DNA of 64,000 nucleotides from Pseudomonas sp. MF4836 (GCF_002018875.1 NZ_MVOL01000004.1:372001-436000), one strand, 5' to 3'. Counted from the first letter of the stretch, positions 8,389 through 18,073 are shown. Numbers and translations: made by a program. The notes: a model not told the origin generated them from the sequence alone.

Positions 8389-8712
8389 ATGAGCGACGAT
8401 GATCTGGAAAACGACGACCTCGAAGTAGGCGACGAAGACGAAACCGAAGAAGGTCTTGAAGCGGCCGCCGATGACGTGGTCGAAGACGATGGTGGCGATG
8501 CTCCCGCGCCGACCGCCAAAGGCAAGACCAAGGCTGCCGTATCGGTAGACGAGCTGCCGAGCGTCGAGGCCAAGAACAAAGAGCGTGATGCACTGGCGCG
8601 TGCCATGGAAGAGTTCCTGGCCCGTGGCGGTAAAGTGCAGGAAGTCGAGGCCAATGTGGTCGCTGACCCGCCCAAGAAGCCTGACAACAAGTACGGCAGC
8701 CGCCCTATCTAA
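8389..8712 (+). CDS. sutA: SutA, RNA polymerase-binding regulator of slow growth
   Basis: A 107-residue protein with a very acidic, low-complexity N-terminal half (about residues 1-45) and a conserved C-terminal part with PSVEAKNKERDALARAMEEF, GGKVQEVE and the end KYGSRPI. This matches SutA of P. aeruginosa, a small largely disordered protein that binds the beta subunit of RNA polymerase and supports rRNA and housekeeping transcription during slow growth. The start is ATG 8389 with AGGT upstream. A terminator follows. Confidence 0.85.
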   Translation: MSDDDLENDDLEVGDEDETEEGLEAAADDVVEDDGGDAPAPTAKGKTKAAVSVDELPSVEAKNKERDALARAMEEFLARGGKVQEVEANVVADPPKKPDNKYGSRPI

Positions 8713-8731
8713 GGCGCCTGCCCCGAAAAAG

Positions 8732-8756
8732 CCCGCCGTCGCTGCGGGTTTTTTTT
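8732..8756 (+). terminator. Rho-independent terminator after sutA
   Basis: CCCGC at 8732-8736 pairs with GCGGG at 8744-8748, followed directly by eight T residues. Confidence 0.85.
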
Positions 8757-8792
8757 GGCGCGCAAAAAAGTGGAGAGAAGCAGCGAGAGGCC

Positions 8793-8850
8793 GCCGCAAG
8801 CTGTAAGCCGTCAGCTTGGAGCTTGGAGCTTGGAGCTTGGAGCTTGCGGC
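8793..8850. repeat. Tandem TTGGAGC heptamers framed by an inverted repeat
   Basis: About four head-to-tail copies of the heptamer TTGGAGC occupy about 8816-8846. The array is bounded by GCCGCAAGCT (8793-8802) and its exact complement (8841-8850), so the whole unit can fold. AGCTTG-type intergenic repeats of this kind occur in several pseudomonads; copy number is likely variable. Confidence 0.8.
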
Positions 8851-8856
8851 TTAGCC

Positions 8857-9552
8857 CTATCTCCAGCGGCCGAGGAGGGCGGGGAGCTCGATCAGGCTGC
8901 GGATCTCGGCGTCGGGTGCGCGCTCGGCCTCCCAGGTTTTGCCGCCGGGATTGAACCAGATGGCCCGCAAGCCTGCCTGTTGGGCGCCGGCGATGTCGTC
9001 GCCGGGGTGGTCGCCGATATGCACGGCGCTGTCCGCTGTCGCCCCGCCCCGCTGCAGGGCCTCGTGGAACAGGCGCGCATCGGGCTTGGCGATGCCGATG
9101 TCTTCAGCGCACAAGGCGAACGTGAAGTAGTCCGCCAGGCCCAGGCGGCGCACGTCGGCATTGCCGTTGGTGACCACGCCCAGGGCGAAATGGTTGGCCA
9201 GGGCTTCCAGGGTCGGCACGACTTCGGGAAATATCTGTAATTGGTGCCGGGCGTGCAGGAACACCTCAAAGCTCTGATCGGCCAGTTGATTGGCCTGGAC
9301 CTGGTCGTACCCGGCTTCTTCCAGGGCATGAAACAGCACGCGGCGGCGCAGGGCGCTGATGCGGTGCTTGAGGCTCGGATCCTGGCCCAGCACCCGTTCG
9401 CGAATGGCCCACAGATGCTCCACCGGCACACCGCCCAGGTTGGGCGCGTGTTCGGTCAGCCACTGGCGCAGGGTGGCTTCGGCGCTGACGATCACCGGCG
9501 CGGTATCCCACAGGGTGTCGTCGAGGTCGAAGGTGATCAGCTTGATGGTCAT
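8857..9552 (-). CDS. yigB: HAD-superfamily phosphatase, YigB-like
   Basis: A 231-residue HAD hydrolase. Motif I is DLDDT (residues 9-13, nucleophile Asp9), motif II is VVTNGN, motif III Lys lies in IAKPDARLF and motif IV is GDHPGDD. In E. coli the gene after xerC is yigB, which dephosphorylates FMN and the riboflavin intermediate ARPP; the same neighbour here supports that name. Its start overlaps the xerC stop by four bases (ATGA), so translation is coupled. Substrate is inferred from gene order. Confidence 0.82.
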   Translation of the reverse strand: MTIKLITFDLDDTLWDTAPVIVSAEATLRQWLTEHAPNLGGVPVEHLWAIRERVLGQDPSLKHRISALRRRVLFHALEEAGYDQVQANQLADQSFEVFLHARHQLQIFPEVVPTLEALANHFALGVVTNGNADVRRLGLADYFTFALCAEDIGIAKPDARLFHEALQRGGATADSAVHIGDHPGDDIAGAQQAGLRAIWFNPGGKTWEAERAPDAEIRSLIELPALLGRWR

Positions 9553-10448
9553 TGCTCACCGCCTTTGGTGCGTTTGGCCCGAGGATGGGCGCTGTCGTAG
9601 ACCGACGCCAGGTGCTGGAAATCCAGGTGGGTGTAGATCTGCGTGGTCTTGATGTCCGAGTGGCCCAGCAGCTCCTGCACCGCGCGCAGGTCCTGGGAAG
9701 ACTCCAGCATATGGCTGGCGAACGAGTGACGCAGCATGTGCGGGTGCAGGTTTTGCCCCAGTTCGCGCTCGCCCGCAGCCTTTACCCGTAGCTGGATCGC
9801 CCGCGGGCCAAGACGCCGGCCCTTCTGGCTGACGAACATGGCATCGTCCGCCGGATTGCTAAGGGCCCGCAGGGGCAACCACAACTGCAGCGCCTCGCGG
9901 GCCTTCTTGCCCACCGGCAGGACCCGGGTCTTGCTGCCCTTGCCATGCACCTGGACCAGGCCGTCCGCCAGGTCCAGTTGGTCCAGGTTGAGCCCGGTCA
10001 GCTCCGACAGGCGCAGGCCCGAGGAGTAGAACAGCTCCAGGATCGCCTGGTCGCGATGGGCCAGGAAATCGTCCTCCACGGCGCCGTCCAGCAGTTGCAG
10101 GGCGCGGTCGGTGTCCAGGGTCTTGGGCAGGCGGCGTTCACCCTTGGGCGGCGCCAGGCCGTTGGCCGGGTCGTGGTTGCACAGGCCTTCACGGTTCAGA
10201 TAGTGGTAGAGGCCGCGCACCGCCGACAGCAGACGCGCCAGGCTGCGGGATGATTGTCCCTGCTGATGCAGGCGGGCGACCATGCTGCGCAGGGCCTGGA
10301 TGTCGAGAGTCGCCCAACTGGCGACCTGCTGCTTGGCACACAGGGCCAGCACTTTGTTCAGGTCACGGCGGTAGGCTTCCAGGGTATGGGGCGACACCTG
10401 GCGCTCACTGCGCAGGTGCTCGCAGTAGGCGTCCAACTGCCGTTCCAT
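9549..10448 (-). CDS. xerC: Site-specific tyrosine recombinase XerC
   Basis: A 299-residue tyrosine recombinase. The N-terminal SAM-like DNA-binding domain covers about residues 1-90; the catalytic domain shows SSGLRLSEL (Arg), [10 protein letters not shown] (Lys), [12 protein letters not shown] (His, Arg), [10 protein letters not shown] (His) and QIYTH (Tyr nucleophile). XerC with XerD resolves chromosome dimers at dif. It is part of the lptM-lysA-dapF-yigA-xerC-yigB run, and this gene is known as sss in P. fluorescens, where it affects root colonisation. Confidence 0.95.
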   Translation of the reverse strand: MERQLDAYCEHLRSERQVSPHTLEAYRRDLNKVLALCAKQQVASWATLDIQALRSMVARLHQQGQSSRSLARLLSAVRGLYHYLNREGLCNHDPANGLAPPKGERRLPKTLDTDRALQLLDGAVEDDFLAHRDQAILELFYSSGLRLSELTGLNLDQLDLADGLVQVHGKGSKTRVLPVGKKAREALQLWLPLRALSNPADDAMFVSQKGRRLGPRAIQLRVKAAGERELGQNLHPHMLRHSFASHMLESSQDLRAVQELLGHSDIKTTQIYTHLDFQHLASVYDSAHPRAKRTKGGEQ

Positions 10449-10450
10449 GC

Positions 10451-11176
10451 TCAGCGTACCGAGCGCAGCGAGTGGGTGAAGCGCGGCAGGAGTCGACCCA
10501 GGACTTCGGCGATATAACTCAGAAACAGCGTGCCCACCGAGCTCTTGTAGTGCTGCGGGTCACGGCTGGCGATGGCCAGTACGCCGTGCACGCCCTGATG
10601 GGCAATGGCGACCACGGCGGTGGAGCCGATCTGCTTGCGCTGTTCTTCGCCGAACAGGAAGTCCAGCTCATGCTCGCGCAGGCTGCCGCTGACGCTCTTG
10701 CCCTCGGTGAGCAGGCCGCCAATGGCGGTCTGGGCCTCGCCGGCACTGACCCAGCGACCCACCGGCATGGCGTTGTCGCCAAACAGGATCAGGCTGACAA
10801 AGGGCACCTGAAAATCCTGGCGCAGGCTGTCTTCGACACTCATCACCAGGTCTTCGAGGCTGGTAGCATCCATCAGCGCCAGAATCAGGCGGCGGGTCTT
10901 TTCGAACAGCCGGTCGTTGTCGCGCGCCACATCCATCAATTGCGAGAGGCGGTGGCGCATCTCGATGTTGCGTTCGCGCAGGATCTTCATCTGCCGCTCC
11001 ACCAGCGAGATGGTGTCGCCACGCTGGTGGGGAATACGCAGGGCCGGGAGCAGTTCTTCGTGTTCGACGAAGAAATCCGGATGAGCCTCAAGGTAGGCGG
11101 CAATGGCCGCTGCCTCCAGGCTTTCGGAAGGGGATTCGTCGGGCTTTTCGGCTGGAACCTGAGGCTGGTCGGTCAT
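10451..11176 (-). CDS. DUF484 family protein (YigA-like)
   Basis: A 241-residue cytosolic protein of the DUF484 family. After an acidic, proline-rich start (1-20) comes the family pattern [18 protein letters not shown], then [10 protein letters not shown], followed by a GAF-like domain from about residue 95. It lies between dapF and xerC, the same place as yigA in E. coli. Its role is not known; the GAF-like fold suggests ligand or protein binding. Two bases separate it from xerC. Confidence 0.88.
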   Translation of the reverse strand: MTDQPQVPAEKPDESPSESLEAAAIAAYLEAHPDFFVEHEELLPALRIPHQRGDTISLVERQMKILRERNIEMRHRLSQLMDVARDNDRLFEKTRRLILALMDATSLEDLVMSVEDSLRQDFQVPFVSLILFGDNAMPVGRWVSAGEAQTAIGGLLTEGKSVSGSLREHELDFLFGEEQRKQIGSTAVVAIAHQGVHGVLAIASRDPQHYKSSVGTLFLSYIAEVLGRLLPRFTHSLRSVR

Positions 11177-11189
11177 GGGGTTCGCTCAC

Positions 11190-12020
11190 TCATAGACGCA
11201 CTTGTCCTTCGTATACGCGTACTGCCGGGCCGGTCATCATCACCGGTTGGCCTGGGCCTGCCCATTCGATGGACAGGCGCCCGCCTGGCAGGTCGATCAA
11301 TAGCGGCGAATCCATCCACCCCTGGCTGATCGCGGCCACTGCGGCTGCGCAAGCTCCGGTACCGCAAGCCTGGGTTTCCCCGGCCCCACGTTCCCAGACC
11401 CGCAGCTGCGCGCGCTGGCGGTCGATGACCTGGAGAAAACCGACATTGACCCGGGCCGGAAAGCGCGGGTGATGTTCGATTTTCGGGCCCAGCTCGTGCA
11501 CCGGCGCGTTGTTGATATCGTCGACTCGCAGCACCGCGTGGGGGTTGCCCATGGACACGGCGGCCAGCTCGATCTGTTGGCCGTCGACATCAAGCGGGTA
11601 GCTCAAGGCCTGGGCCGGCGCGTCAAACGGGATCTCGGCCGGAACCAGGCGCGGGGCGCCCATGTTGACGCTGATCTGCCCGTCGTTGCGTATATCCAGC
11701 TCGATGATGCCGCTCTTGGTCTCGACCCGGATCTGGCGCTTGGTGGTCAGGCGCTTGTCCAGGACAAAGCGCGCAAAGCAGCGGGCACCGTTGCCGCACT
11801 GCTCCACTTCGGAGCCGTCGGAGTTGAAGATCCGGTAGCGGAAGTCCACATCCGGGTTGCTTGGTGCTTCGACAATCAGCAACTGGTCAAAACCGACACC
11901 GGTGTGGCGGTCGCCCCATTGCTTGGCGTGTTTGGGCAGAATGTGCGCGTGCTGGCTGACCAGGTCGAGAACCATGAAGTCATTGCCCAGGCCGTGCATC
12001 TTGGTAAAACGCAGCAGCAT
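11190..12020 (-). CDS. dapF: Diaminopimelate epimerase
   Basis: A 276-residue PLP-independent epimerase. The two catalytic cysteines lie in [11 protein letters not shown] (Cys75) and [11 protein letters not shown] (about Cys219). It turns LL-diaminopimelate into the meso form for lysine and peptidoglycan synthesis. The start follows the lysA stop by three bases. Its pairing with lysA means that successive enzymes of the lysine pathway are made together. Confidence 0.97.
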   Translation of the reverse strand: MLLRFTKMHGLGNDFMVLDLVSQHAHILPKHAKQWGDRHTGVGFDQLLIVEAPSNPDVDFRYRIFNSDGSEVEQCGNGARCFARFVLDKRLTTKRQIRVETKSGIIELDIRNDGQISVNMGAPRLVPAEIPFDAPAQALSYPLDVDGQQIELAAVSMGNPHAVLRVDDINNAPVHELGPKIEHHPRFPARVNVGFLQVIDRQRAQLRVWERGAGETQACGTGACAAAVAAISQGWMDSPLLIDLPGGRLSIEWAGPGQPVMMTGPAVRVYEGQVRL

Positions 12021-12023
12021 GGC

Positions 12024-13271
12024 TTACTCCGGCAGCAGGCTTTCGCCAGCAAACAACTCGGCTACCGTCTCGCGGCGACGCACTTCAACAGCCTGGTCAC
12101 CATCGACCAACACTTCGGCGGCGCGGCCGCGGGTGTTGTAGTTGGAGCTCATGACGAAACCGTAGGCACCGGCGGAATGCACGGCCAGCAGGTCGCCTTC
12201 CTCCAGCGCCAACTGGCGTTCCTTGGCCAGGAAGTCCCCGGTCTCGCAGATCGGGCCGACGATGTCGTAGGTCCGTGGCTCGGCATCCCGAGGGCGCACG
12301 GCCGTGACGTCCATCCAGGCCTGGTACAGCGCCGGGCGGATCAGGTCGTTCATGGCGGCATCGACGATGGCGAAGTCTTTGTGTTCGGTGTGCTTGAGGT
12401 ACTCGACCTGGGTCAGCAGGACCCCGGCGTTGGCGACAATGAAGCGTCCGGGTTCGAACACCAGGGCCAGGTCGCGGCCGTCGAGGCGCTCGCGCACGGC
12501 CTTGACGTAGTCGGCAGCCAGCGGAGGCTCTTCATCGCGATAACGCACGCCCAGGCCGCCACCGAGATCGATGTGGCGCAGGTAGATCCCGCAATCGCCG
12601 AGGCGATCCACCAGGTCCAGCAGGCGGTCGAGGGCATCGATGAAGGGCGCGAGGGTCGTCAGTTGCGAACCGATATGGCAGTCGACCCCCACCACTTCCA
12701 GGTTCGGCAGTTGTGCGGCGCGGACATACACGTCTTCGGCGTCGGCGATGGCGATGCCGAACTTGTTTTCCTTGAGACCGGTGGAGATGTACGGGTGGGT
12801 GCCGGCATCCACATCCGGGTTGACCCGCAACGATACCGGGGCCCGCACACCCAGCTCGGCGGCCACGACCTGCAGGCGCTCCAGCTCGTCGGTGGATTCG
12901 ACGTTGAAGCAGTGCACCCCGACTTCCAGGGCGCGGCGCATGTCTTCGCGGCTTTTGCCGACACCGGAGAAGACGATTTTGTCGGCGCTGCCACCGGCGG
13001 CCAGAACCCGTTCCAGCTCGCCACGGGAAACAATGTCGAAACCGGCGCCCAGGCGAGCCAGGACGTTCAGAACACCAAGGTTGGAGTTGGCTTTTACCGC
13101 AAAGCACACCAGGTGCGGCGTGCCGGCAAGGGCATCGGCGTACGCGAGGTATTGGGCTTCGATATGCGCTCGGGAATAGACATAGGTTGGCGTGCCAAAG
13201 CGTTGGGCAATGGCGGACAACGCTACACCTTCCGCGAACAGCTCACCGTCGCGGTAGTTAAAAGCGTCCAT
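12024..13271 (-). CDS. lysA: Diaminopimelate decarboxylase
   Basis: A 415-residue fold-type III PLP enzyme. Lys60 in CFAVKANSN is the PLP lysine; HIGSQ, the glycine loop LGGGLGV and EPGR complete the cofactor site, and Cys in GPICETGD is the partner-subunit residue. It makes L-lysine from meso-diaminopimelate, the last pathway step. Its start is nine bases after the lptM stop. Confidence 0.97.
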   Translation of the reverse strand: MDAFNYRDGELFAEGVALSAIAQRFGTPTYVYSRAHIEAQYLAYADALAGTPHLVCFAVKANSNLGVLNVLARLGAGFDIVSRGELERVLAAGGSADKIVFSGVGKSREDMRRALEVGVHCFNVESTDELERLQVVAAELGVRAPVSLRVNPDVDAGTHPYISTGLKENKFGIAIADAEDVYVRAAQLPNLEVVGVDCHIGSQLTTLAPFIDALDRLLDLVDRLGDCGIYLRHIDLGGGLGVRYRDEEPPLAADYVKAVRERLDGRDLALVFEPGRFIVANAGVLLTQVEYLKHTEHKDFAIVDAAMNDLIRPALYQAWMDVTAVRPRDAEPRTYDIVGPICETGDFLAKERQLALEEGDLLAVHSAGAYGFVMSSNYNTRGRAAEVLVDGDQAVEVRRRETVAELFAGESLLPE

Positions 13272-13280
13272 GTTTTGCCC

Positions 13281-13439
13281 TTAGTAGGAGTCGTGCTTGT
13301 GCGACTGCGATTGCGACTTCGCTTGTTCTTCAGGGGACTTGCTGTCATCGGGGAGATACAGCGGACCTTTTTGACCACAGGCAGTAACGAGGCAGGCAAC
13401 CGCGACGAGCGCAGCAAGGGAAGAGATCAGGCGCTTCAT
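13281..13439 (-). CDS. lptM: LptM (YifL/LppL) small lipoprotein
   Basis: A 52-residue lipoprotein, read by hand because it is very short: MKRLISSLAALVAVACLV then TACGQKGPLYLP. The lipobox is VTAC with the lipidated Cys21, followed by the invariant GQKGPLY block of LptM. The tail is a short K, Q, S and H-rich stretch. LptM binds the LptDE translocon and helps its disulfide maturation. This gene opens the lysA-dapF operon in many gammaproteobacteria, as here. Confidence 0.93.
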   Translation of the reverse strand: MKRLISSLAALVAVACLVTACGQKGPLYLPDDSKSPEEQAKSQSQSHKHDSY

Positions 13440-13678
13440 GGCGAAATCCTTGAGAATGCGTTAATTGCGCCCGAGTATACCGGCCACCTTGCAGCTTGCC
13501 TATGCGGCGCGGCTCCCGTCCGGCGGGCCTTTGCCCGCGGCGCCCGGGTGTCGGCGGGCGGGCACGGAAATAATTTGCATGGCCTTTGTGCCCTTGATCG
13601 GTATCCTTTGCATTCGCCTGGATGCCTCCGTATCTTGCGGCGCTTGAGCGTGAGTAGACACTTTTTGAGGTTGCCACA

Positions 13679-14011
13679 ATGAGTTTGACTGAAGCCCGTT
13701 TCCACGATCTGGTCGATACGACCCAGCAGATGCTGGAGGATATTTTCGACGAGAGTGACCTGGACATCGATCTGGAGAGCTCGGCCGGTGTCCTCACCGT
13801 CAAGTTCGAAAACGGCAGCCAGGTGATCTTCAGTCGCCAGGAGCCTTTGCGTCAGCTGTGGCTGGCGGCGCGCTCCGGTGGGTTCCACTTCGACTACGAC
13901 GAAGAAAGCGAGCGCTGGATGTGCGACAAGAGCGAAGAGCAACTGGGCGAAATGCTCGAGCGGATCGTCGAAGAGCAGGCAGATATCAAGCTTGAGTTCG
14001 AAGGGCTCTGA
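13679..14011 (+). CDS. cyaY: Frataxin homolog CyaY
   Basis: A 110-residue frataxin. The acidic first helix (DIFDESDLDIDLES) is the iron-binding ridge; later beta strands carry GSQVIFSRQEPLRQLWLA and GGFHF, both family signatures. CyaY regulates Fe-S assembly by IscS. It is divergent from lptM across a 239-bp gap and is followed after four bases by a DUF1289 gene. Confidence 0.96.
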   Translation: MSLTEARFHDLVDTTQQMLEDIFDESDLDIDLESSAGVLTVKFENGSQVIFSRQEPLRQLWLAARSGGFHFDYDEESERWMCDKSEEQLGEMLERIVEEQADIKLEFEGL

Positions 14012-14015
14012 GACC

Positions 14016-14246
14016 GTGACCCAGACCGCGCCGGTGCGTGCCCCCAAGCCGCTGTACAGCAATATCAGCCCGGCGGTGGCCTCGCCGTGCATCAGCCTGT
14101 GCCGCCTGGACGAAGAGAAAGTATGCCGCGGCTGCTTTCGCCATGTCGAAGACATCCGCGAATGGCGCTCGGCCGATGACCAGCGGCGGCGCGATATCTG
14201 CGCCCAGGCGCTGACACGCCGAAATGCGGCAGCCGACCTCGGCTAG
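14016..14246 (+). CDS. DUF1289 small cysteine-rich protein
   Basis: A 76-residue protein, started at the GTG at 14016 just after cyaY. The core reads SPCISLCRLDEEK then VCRGCFRHVEDIREW; the four cysteines (CxxxC and CxxC) are typical of DUF1289 and could bind zinc or an Fe-S cluster. Function is unknown. A longer in-frame reading starts inside cyaY and is not believed. Its position behind frataxin is suggestive of a metal role, but this is only context. Confidence 0.8.
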   Translation: MTQTAPVRAPKPLYSNISPAVASPCISLCRLDEEKVCRGCFRHVEDIREWRSADDQRRRDICAQALTRRNAAADLG

Positions 14247-14324
14247 GGTCTGTGGCCGGCGGCTTGTTTATTTATTGTGCTGTGGTAGTGTCCGGTTACG
14301 CCTCGCCACATCGAGGTCTGTGAG

Positions 14325-14354
14325 AACCCCGTCTTATTTGGCGGGGTTTTGCTT
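14325..14354 (+). terminator. Terminator between DUF1289 gene and rnk
   Basis: AACCCCG at 14325-14331 pairs with CGGGGTT at 14342-14348 and is followed by TTGCTTTTTT. It lies only about 35 bases before rnk, so it either ends the upstream operon or acts as an attenuator in a rnk leader. Confidence 0.75.
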
Positions 14355-14386
14355 TTTTGTGCAGAAAAAAGGAGTCTGCCTGGATC

Positions 14387-14800
14387 ATGAGCACCGCACC
14401 TACCATCATCCTCACCCGCCTTGACGTGCAACGTCTGGAGCGCCTGATCGACAGCCTGGACGACTCGCTGCCTGGCGTTATCGCGCTGCAAACCGAGCTG
14501 GATCGCGCCGAAACACTGGTTGGTCACGATGAAGTCCCAGCGGGTGTCGTGACTATGAACTCGCGTGTGCATTGCCGTGAAGAAGGCAGTGGCAAGGATT
14601 ACCACCTGACCCTGGTGTACCCGCAGGACGCCAATGCCGACGAAGGCAAGATTTCAATCCTGGCCCCGGTCGGCAGTGCGCTGCTGGGTTTGCAGGTGGG
14701 TCAGCACATCGACTGGCCGGCGCCGGGCGGCAAGACTCTGAAGCTGGCACTGCTGGAAGTGGAATACCAGCCTGAAGCGGCCGGCGACTTCCATCTCTGA
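14387..14800 (+). CDS. rnk: Rnk, regulator of nucleoside diphosphate kinase
   Basis: A 137-residue protein with a short helical N-terminus and a GreA/GreB-like C-terminal domain (about 50-130) containing VTMNSRVHC, YHLTLVYPQDAN and ISILAPVGSALLGL. Rnk binds RNA polymerase and in P. aeruginosa restored Ndk and alginate levels in algQ mutants, which makes its presence near rsd/algQ notable. The ATG at 14387 is preceded by GGAG. Confidence 0.93.
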   Translation: MSTAPTIILTRLDVQRLERLIDSLDDSLPGVIALQTELDRAETLVGHDEVPAGVVTMNSRVHCREEGSGKDYHLTLVYPQDANADEGKISILAPVGSALLGLQVGQHIDWPAPGGKTLKLALLEVEYQPEAAGDFHL

Positions 14801-14806
14801 AGCCCC

Positions 14807-17653
14807 CTAGACCTGCTCGAGCGCGTCGTTCAGTGCGCGCTCCAGGTCAGACTTGTAGCGCAGGTACAGATTGCTCGGGCTTTGTGCATCGCCCAGCAGG
14901 CCCGACAGATCCAGATCGGTGATGTAGCAGCGATAACGCTGCGTCTCGTGCCGCTGCTCGACGATTTCCCGGGCGACCACGCTGAACAGCTGGTCGCCAT
15001 GCTCCAGTTCGGAGAACTCCCGCTGATTGCAATACAGGGTGACCTGCACCTGGCCCGGTGCAGCCTTGCCGATGATTGCCTGCACGTCATAAAACGGCTT
15101 GTCCACCGGGGTCAGCGGCGCCGGGCGCGGTTCCACGCGGCGCGCCCGGCCGCTGCCCGACGGCAGGATCTGGCAGTACAAGGCTTCCAGTGGCGCTACC
15201 GGCTGGCTGGCATCCATCGGCAACAGCGCGTCCCGGCGATACAGAATCGACTGCAGGAAGCGTTGCAACGGCACCAGCAGGCTTTGCTCGTCGTGGTAAG
15301 GCAGGCGCTGCTGCCAGAGGGCATTGAATTCATCGAGCACGTAGAGTTCGGCTTCGCTGTCGATGATCCGATAGAACACCTGGATGCACTCGGGCTGGCC
15401 CATGGGCAGGACCAGCGCCAGGTCCTGATCCTCCAGGGCCATCGGGTCCAGGTGCAGCGGGCTGTAGCTCAGCTGTTCTTCGCCGAGGTAGGCCAACAGC
15501 GCCGGCAGGCTTGCCAGGGCCACATGGTTGACCTGCCCCGGCACCAGCTCCAGCACGTGGTAGTGCTGCTGCACCTGGATCAGGTAGCGATGGTTGAGCT
15601 GGCTGAGCAACAGGTTCTGCGCCATGTCGAAGATTTCTTCGACGCGCTGGGCGATGAACTGGGCGCGGTTATGACAGAAGCAACGCACCCGCAGCCGTGG
15701 CTGGGTGCCGCGCGGCAGGTTGTTGAGGTAGTCGCGCAGGCAGTCGAGCAGGGCGTGGGCGCCGTCGTAGCGGCTGACCATCACCTCGTTCCAGCTATTG
15801 AGCGTGACCTGGTCGAGGGTCAGCACCAGGTTTTCCCGGACCCCGGCATAACTCAGGGAGTCGGTACGTTCGGTGGTCATCAGGATATTCAAGTCGCGGT
15901 GATGCTTGAGCGGGTCGACGCCGATATTCACCAGCACCAGCACCTCGCTGGGCACGCTGGCATGCAGCAACTGCTCTTCGCTGACCGTGGTCAGGGGCAG
16001 GGCGATGGTCTGTTGCAGGCTGCCCAGCAGGTTGAACAGCTCGAATTCGCTGAGGTCGCTGGTGCCGGGGTGCAGGGCCAAGCGTGTAGTGCTGTCGATC
16101 ACGCCGTTGCGATGGCACCAGGTCAGCAGCTCCAGCAGCTCGCGGCTGCGCTTGATCGGCGCGAAATTTTCCCATTCCAGGGCGCTCAGGCTGCCGTTGT
16201 ACAAACCCCAATGGGATTGCCCGGGTTCCTTGCGGTTCGGCGACTGGACCAGGGTCAGGGTGTCTTCGGCCAGGTCCGGGGCGATCCCCGGGTTGATGAA
16301 TTCGATCTTCCCGGCCTTGCGCTCGAAGGCCGCGTACAGCCTGCGCCCGAGCACATTGAGGTCGCGCTTGTTGATCAGGCTGACGGTCTGCTCGGTGCGG
16401 GCGAACTGGGTCAGGAAGCGGTAGCTGTAGTTCAGCTCGTTGACCAGCGCCCAGCGCTCGGCGCTGACCTGGCGCACCTTCCACTGGCTGCGGCTGTCGA
16501 GCATGGCCAGCTGGCGCTGGTCCCAGCCCCATTCATTGGCCAGGCGTTCGAGCAGCAAGCGTTGCCAGCTTGGGTTGCGTGCGCCGCTGCCGCTGCTGAG
16601 CTTGCGATTGACCTTTAGGTACAGGCTGCGTCGCACCAGCTCCAGGCGTTCGGGTTCGGCGCGGGCCTTGAGGTATTCCTCGATACGCCGGTAGACCACG
16701 ATGTAGGGGTCCAGCTCGTCCAGGTCCAGGCGGTTGGCGAACACCGCCTGCTTGAAACGCAGGCTCAGGCACTCGACCTTGGGGTGCTCGCTGGCATAGA
16801 CCTCGGTCAACAGCAGCTTGAGGACCGACTTGTACGGTGACTCGATGCCCTTGAACAACTGCCACAGCCCGGCGCCAATGAATTCCCCTGGGGGGATACG
16901 CGCCAGGTGGCCGAGGTCGAGGTTCTCCTCAGCCGGCACAAAGCGCTTGGACAGCAAGGTTTGGGTGTACTGGGCGTAGCGGGTTTCCTCATACACCGGC
17001 ACCAGCCACCACAACGGGGTGCGCCCGGCCAGCCAGATCGCGGTGCGATAGAACTCGTCGAGCAGCAGGTAGTGCTGGGTGGTGCCGCAGTCGTCGGAAC
17101 TCAGCTGGGTATCGCGCTCGCCGCGCACGAAGCGGCTCGGATCGATCAGGAAGAAGTGCGCCTCGGCGCCCTGGCTGTCGGCCCAGGCTTCCAGCAGCTG
17201 GCATTTCTTGCGTAGCTCGGCGAGCTCGCTGTCGCTCAGGTCCGGTGCGTGGCAGACCCAGACATCCATGTCGCTCTGGTCGGCCTGGGCCAGGGTGCCC
17301 AGGCTGCCCATCAGGAACAGACCATGGATCGGTCGCGGCGGATTGCCGTGGCGTGCCTTGTAGGAAAACGAGCGGGTCAGGCGCTGGGCTTCGGCCAGGG
17401 CCTGGGCGTCGGGTTCGTAATTGGACAGCCCGGCCGGGGTGCTGCCGGAAACATAACCTGGCAGCAGCGGATGATTGACGTGGAAGAACAGCGGCAGCAG
17501 GTTGAGCACGCCCTGCTGGCGTGGCGACAACCCCTCCATGGCCCGGGCCATGCGGCCTTCATTGAGCTTGAGAAAACGCGCACGCAGTTGGCTGAGAACC
17601 TTGCGGTCGATTCCCTCGTCCAGATCGGGGCGGATTTCATGGGTGCGGGTCAT
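14807..17653 (-). CDS. cyaA: Class I adenylate cyclase
   Basis: A 948-residue protein of the enterobacterial-type class I cyclases. The catalytic N-terminal domain has the nucleotidyltransferase signature GSLG (116-119) with SDMDVWVCH (Asp128 and Asp130 as metal ligands). The long C-terminal half is the regulatory region. It makes cAMP for Vfr/CRP. Its 3' end nearly meets rnk (6 bp). The 174-bp gap upstream should hold its promoter; TTCGAC and TGTAAAC elements are visible but not decisive. Confidence 0.95.
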   Translation of the reverse strand: MTRTHEIRPDLDEGIDRKVLSQLRARFLKLNEGRMARAMEGLSPRQQGVLNLLPLFFHVNHPLLPGYVSGSTPAGLSNYEPDAQALAEAQRLTRSFSYKARHGNPPRPIHGLFLMGSLGTLAQADQSDMDVWVCHAPDLSDSELAELRKKCQLLEAWADSQGAEAHFFLIDPSRFVRGERDTQLSSDDCGTTQHYLLLDEFYRTAIWLAGRTPLWWLVPVYEETRYAQYTQTLLSKRFVPAEENLDLGHLARIPPGEFIGAGLWQLFKGIESPYKSVLKLLLTEVYASEHPKVECLSLRFKQAVFANRLDLDELDPYIVVYRRIEEYLKARAEPERLELVRRSLYLKVNRKLSSGSGARNPSWQRLLLERLANEWGWDQRQLAMLDSRSQWKVRQVSAERWALVNELNYSYRFLTQFARTEQTVSLINKRDLNVLGRRLYAAFERKAGKIEFINPGIAPDLAEDTLTLVQSPNRKEPGQSHWGLYNGSLSALEWENFAPIKRSRELLELLTWCHRNGVIDSTTRLALHPGTSDLSEFELFNLLGSLQQTIALPLTTVSEEQLLHASVPSEVLVLVNIGVDPLKHHRDLNILMTTERTDSLSYAGVRENLVLTLDQVTLNSWNEVMVSRYDGAHALLDCLRDYLNNLPRGTQPRLRVRCFCHNRAQFIAQRVEEIFDMAQNLLLSQLNHRYLIQVQQHYHVLELVPGQVNHVALASLPALLAYLGEEQLSYSPLHLDPMALEDQDLALVLPMGQPECIQVFYRIIDSEAELYVLDEFNALWQQRLPYHDEQSLLVPLQRFLQSILYRRDALLPMDASQPVAPLEALYCQILPSGSGRARRVEPRPAPLTPVDKPFYDVQAIIGKAAPGQVQVTLYCNQREFSELEHGDQLFSVVAREIVEQRHETQRYRCYITDLDLSGLLGDAQSPSNLYLRYKSDLERALNDALEQV

Positions 17654-17827
17654 TGCTAACGGCTCGCGCAGCTCGAACGTGGGAGGTATCGGTCGCTCGG
17701 CAGTTTACAGCCAGACGGGGCAGGCCTTAAGTCGAATTTTGATTTTTGACGTCAGATTTCCATCACCCGGAAGGGGTGCGCCCGCGGAATCCGACAGACG
17801 GGGATCCCGGGGGCCGGACGCGAGCGT

Positions 17828-18073
17828 TTAAGCGGTTTCGTTGACCGCCAGAATGGTCAGCAGGCCTTGGGCGTGCTCGGCAGCATCCCGACCCAGGCTG
17901 GTCAGGTAGCCGCCATCGGGCTGGGTAATCAGGTCTTTGTCGAATAGGCGTTGTGCGGCAGCGATAGCTTTCGGGGCAGCGGTCTGATGAATTTTCAGGC
18001 CTTCCTGGGAACTGTCCAGGTTGAAGAGTGCAAGGATTTCCAGTTCGGCAACCAGCTCAGGGGTATACGACAT
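17828..18073 (-). CDS. TIGR02647 family small protein
   Basis: An 81-residue protein beginning MSYTPELVAELEILALFNLDSSQEGLK style, with HQTAAPKAIAAAQRLFDKDL and a C-terminal helix; this is the TIGR02647 family of pseudomonads and relatives, annotated as possibly DNA-binding. The helical pattern with a small beta wing (LITQPDGGYLTSLG) resembles a winged helix. It stands alone upstream of cyaA. Function unknown. Confidence 0.75.
   Translation of the reverse strand: MSYTPELVAELEILALFNLDSSQEGLKIHQTAAPKAIAAAQRLFDKDLITQPDGGYLTSLGRDAAEHAQGLLTILAVNETA

Noticed and set aside
11469-13682. Very long plus-strand open frame over dapF and lysA
   Set aside because: It is antisense to clearly recognisable genes, rich in H, Q, G and V as expected for a shadow frame in GC-rich DNA, and has no motif.
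14882-16618. Long plus-strand open frame over cyaA
   Set aside because: Shadow of cyaA on the other strand; no start signal or protein features.
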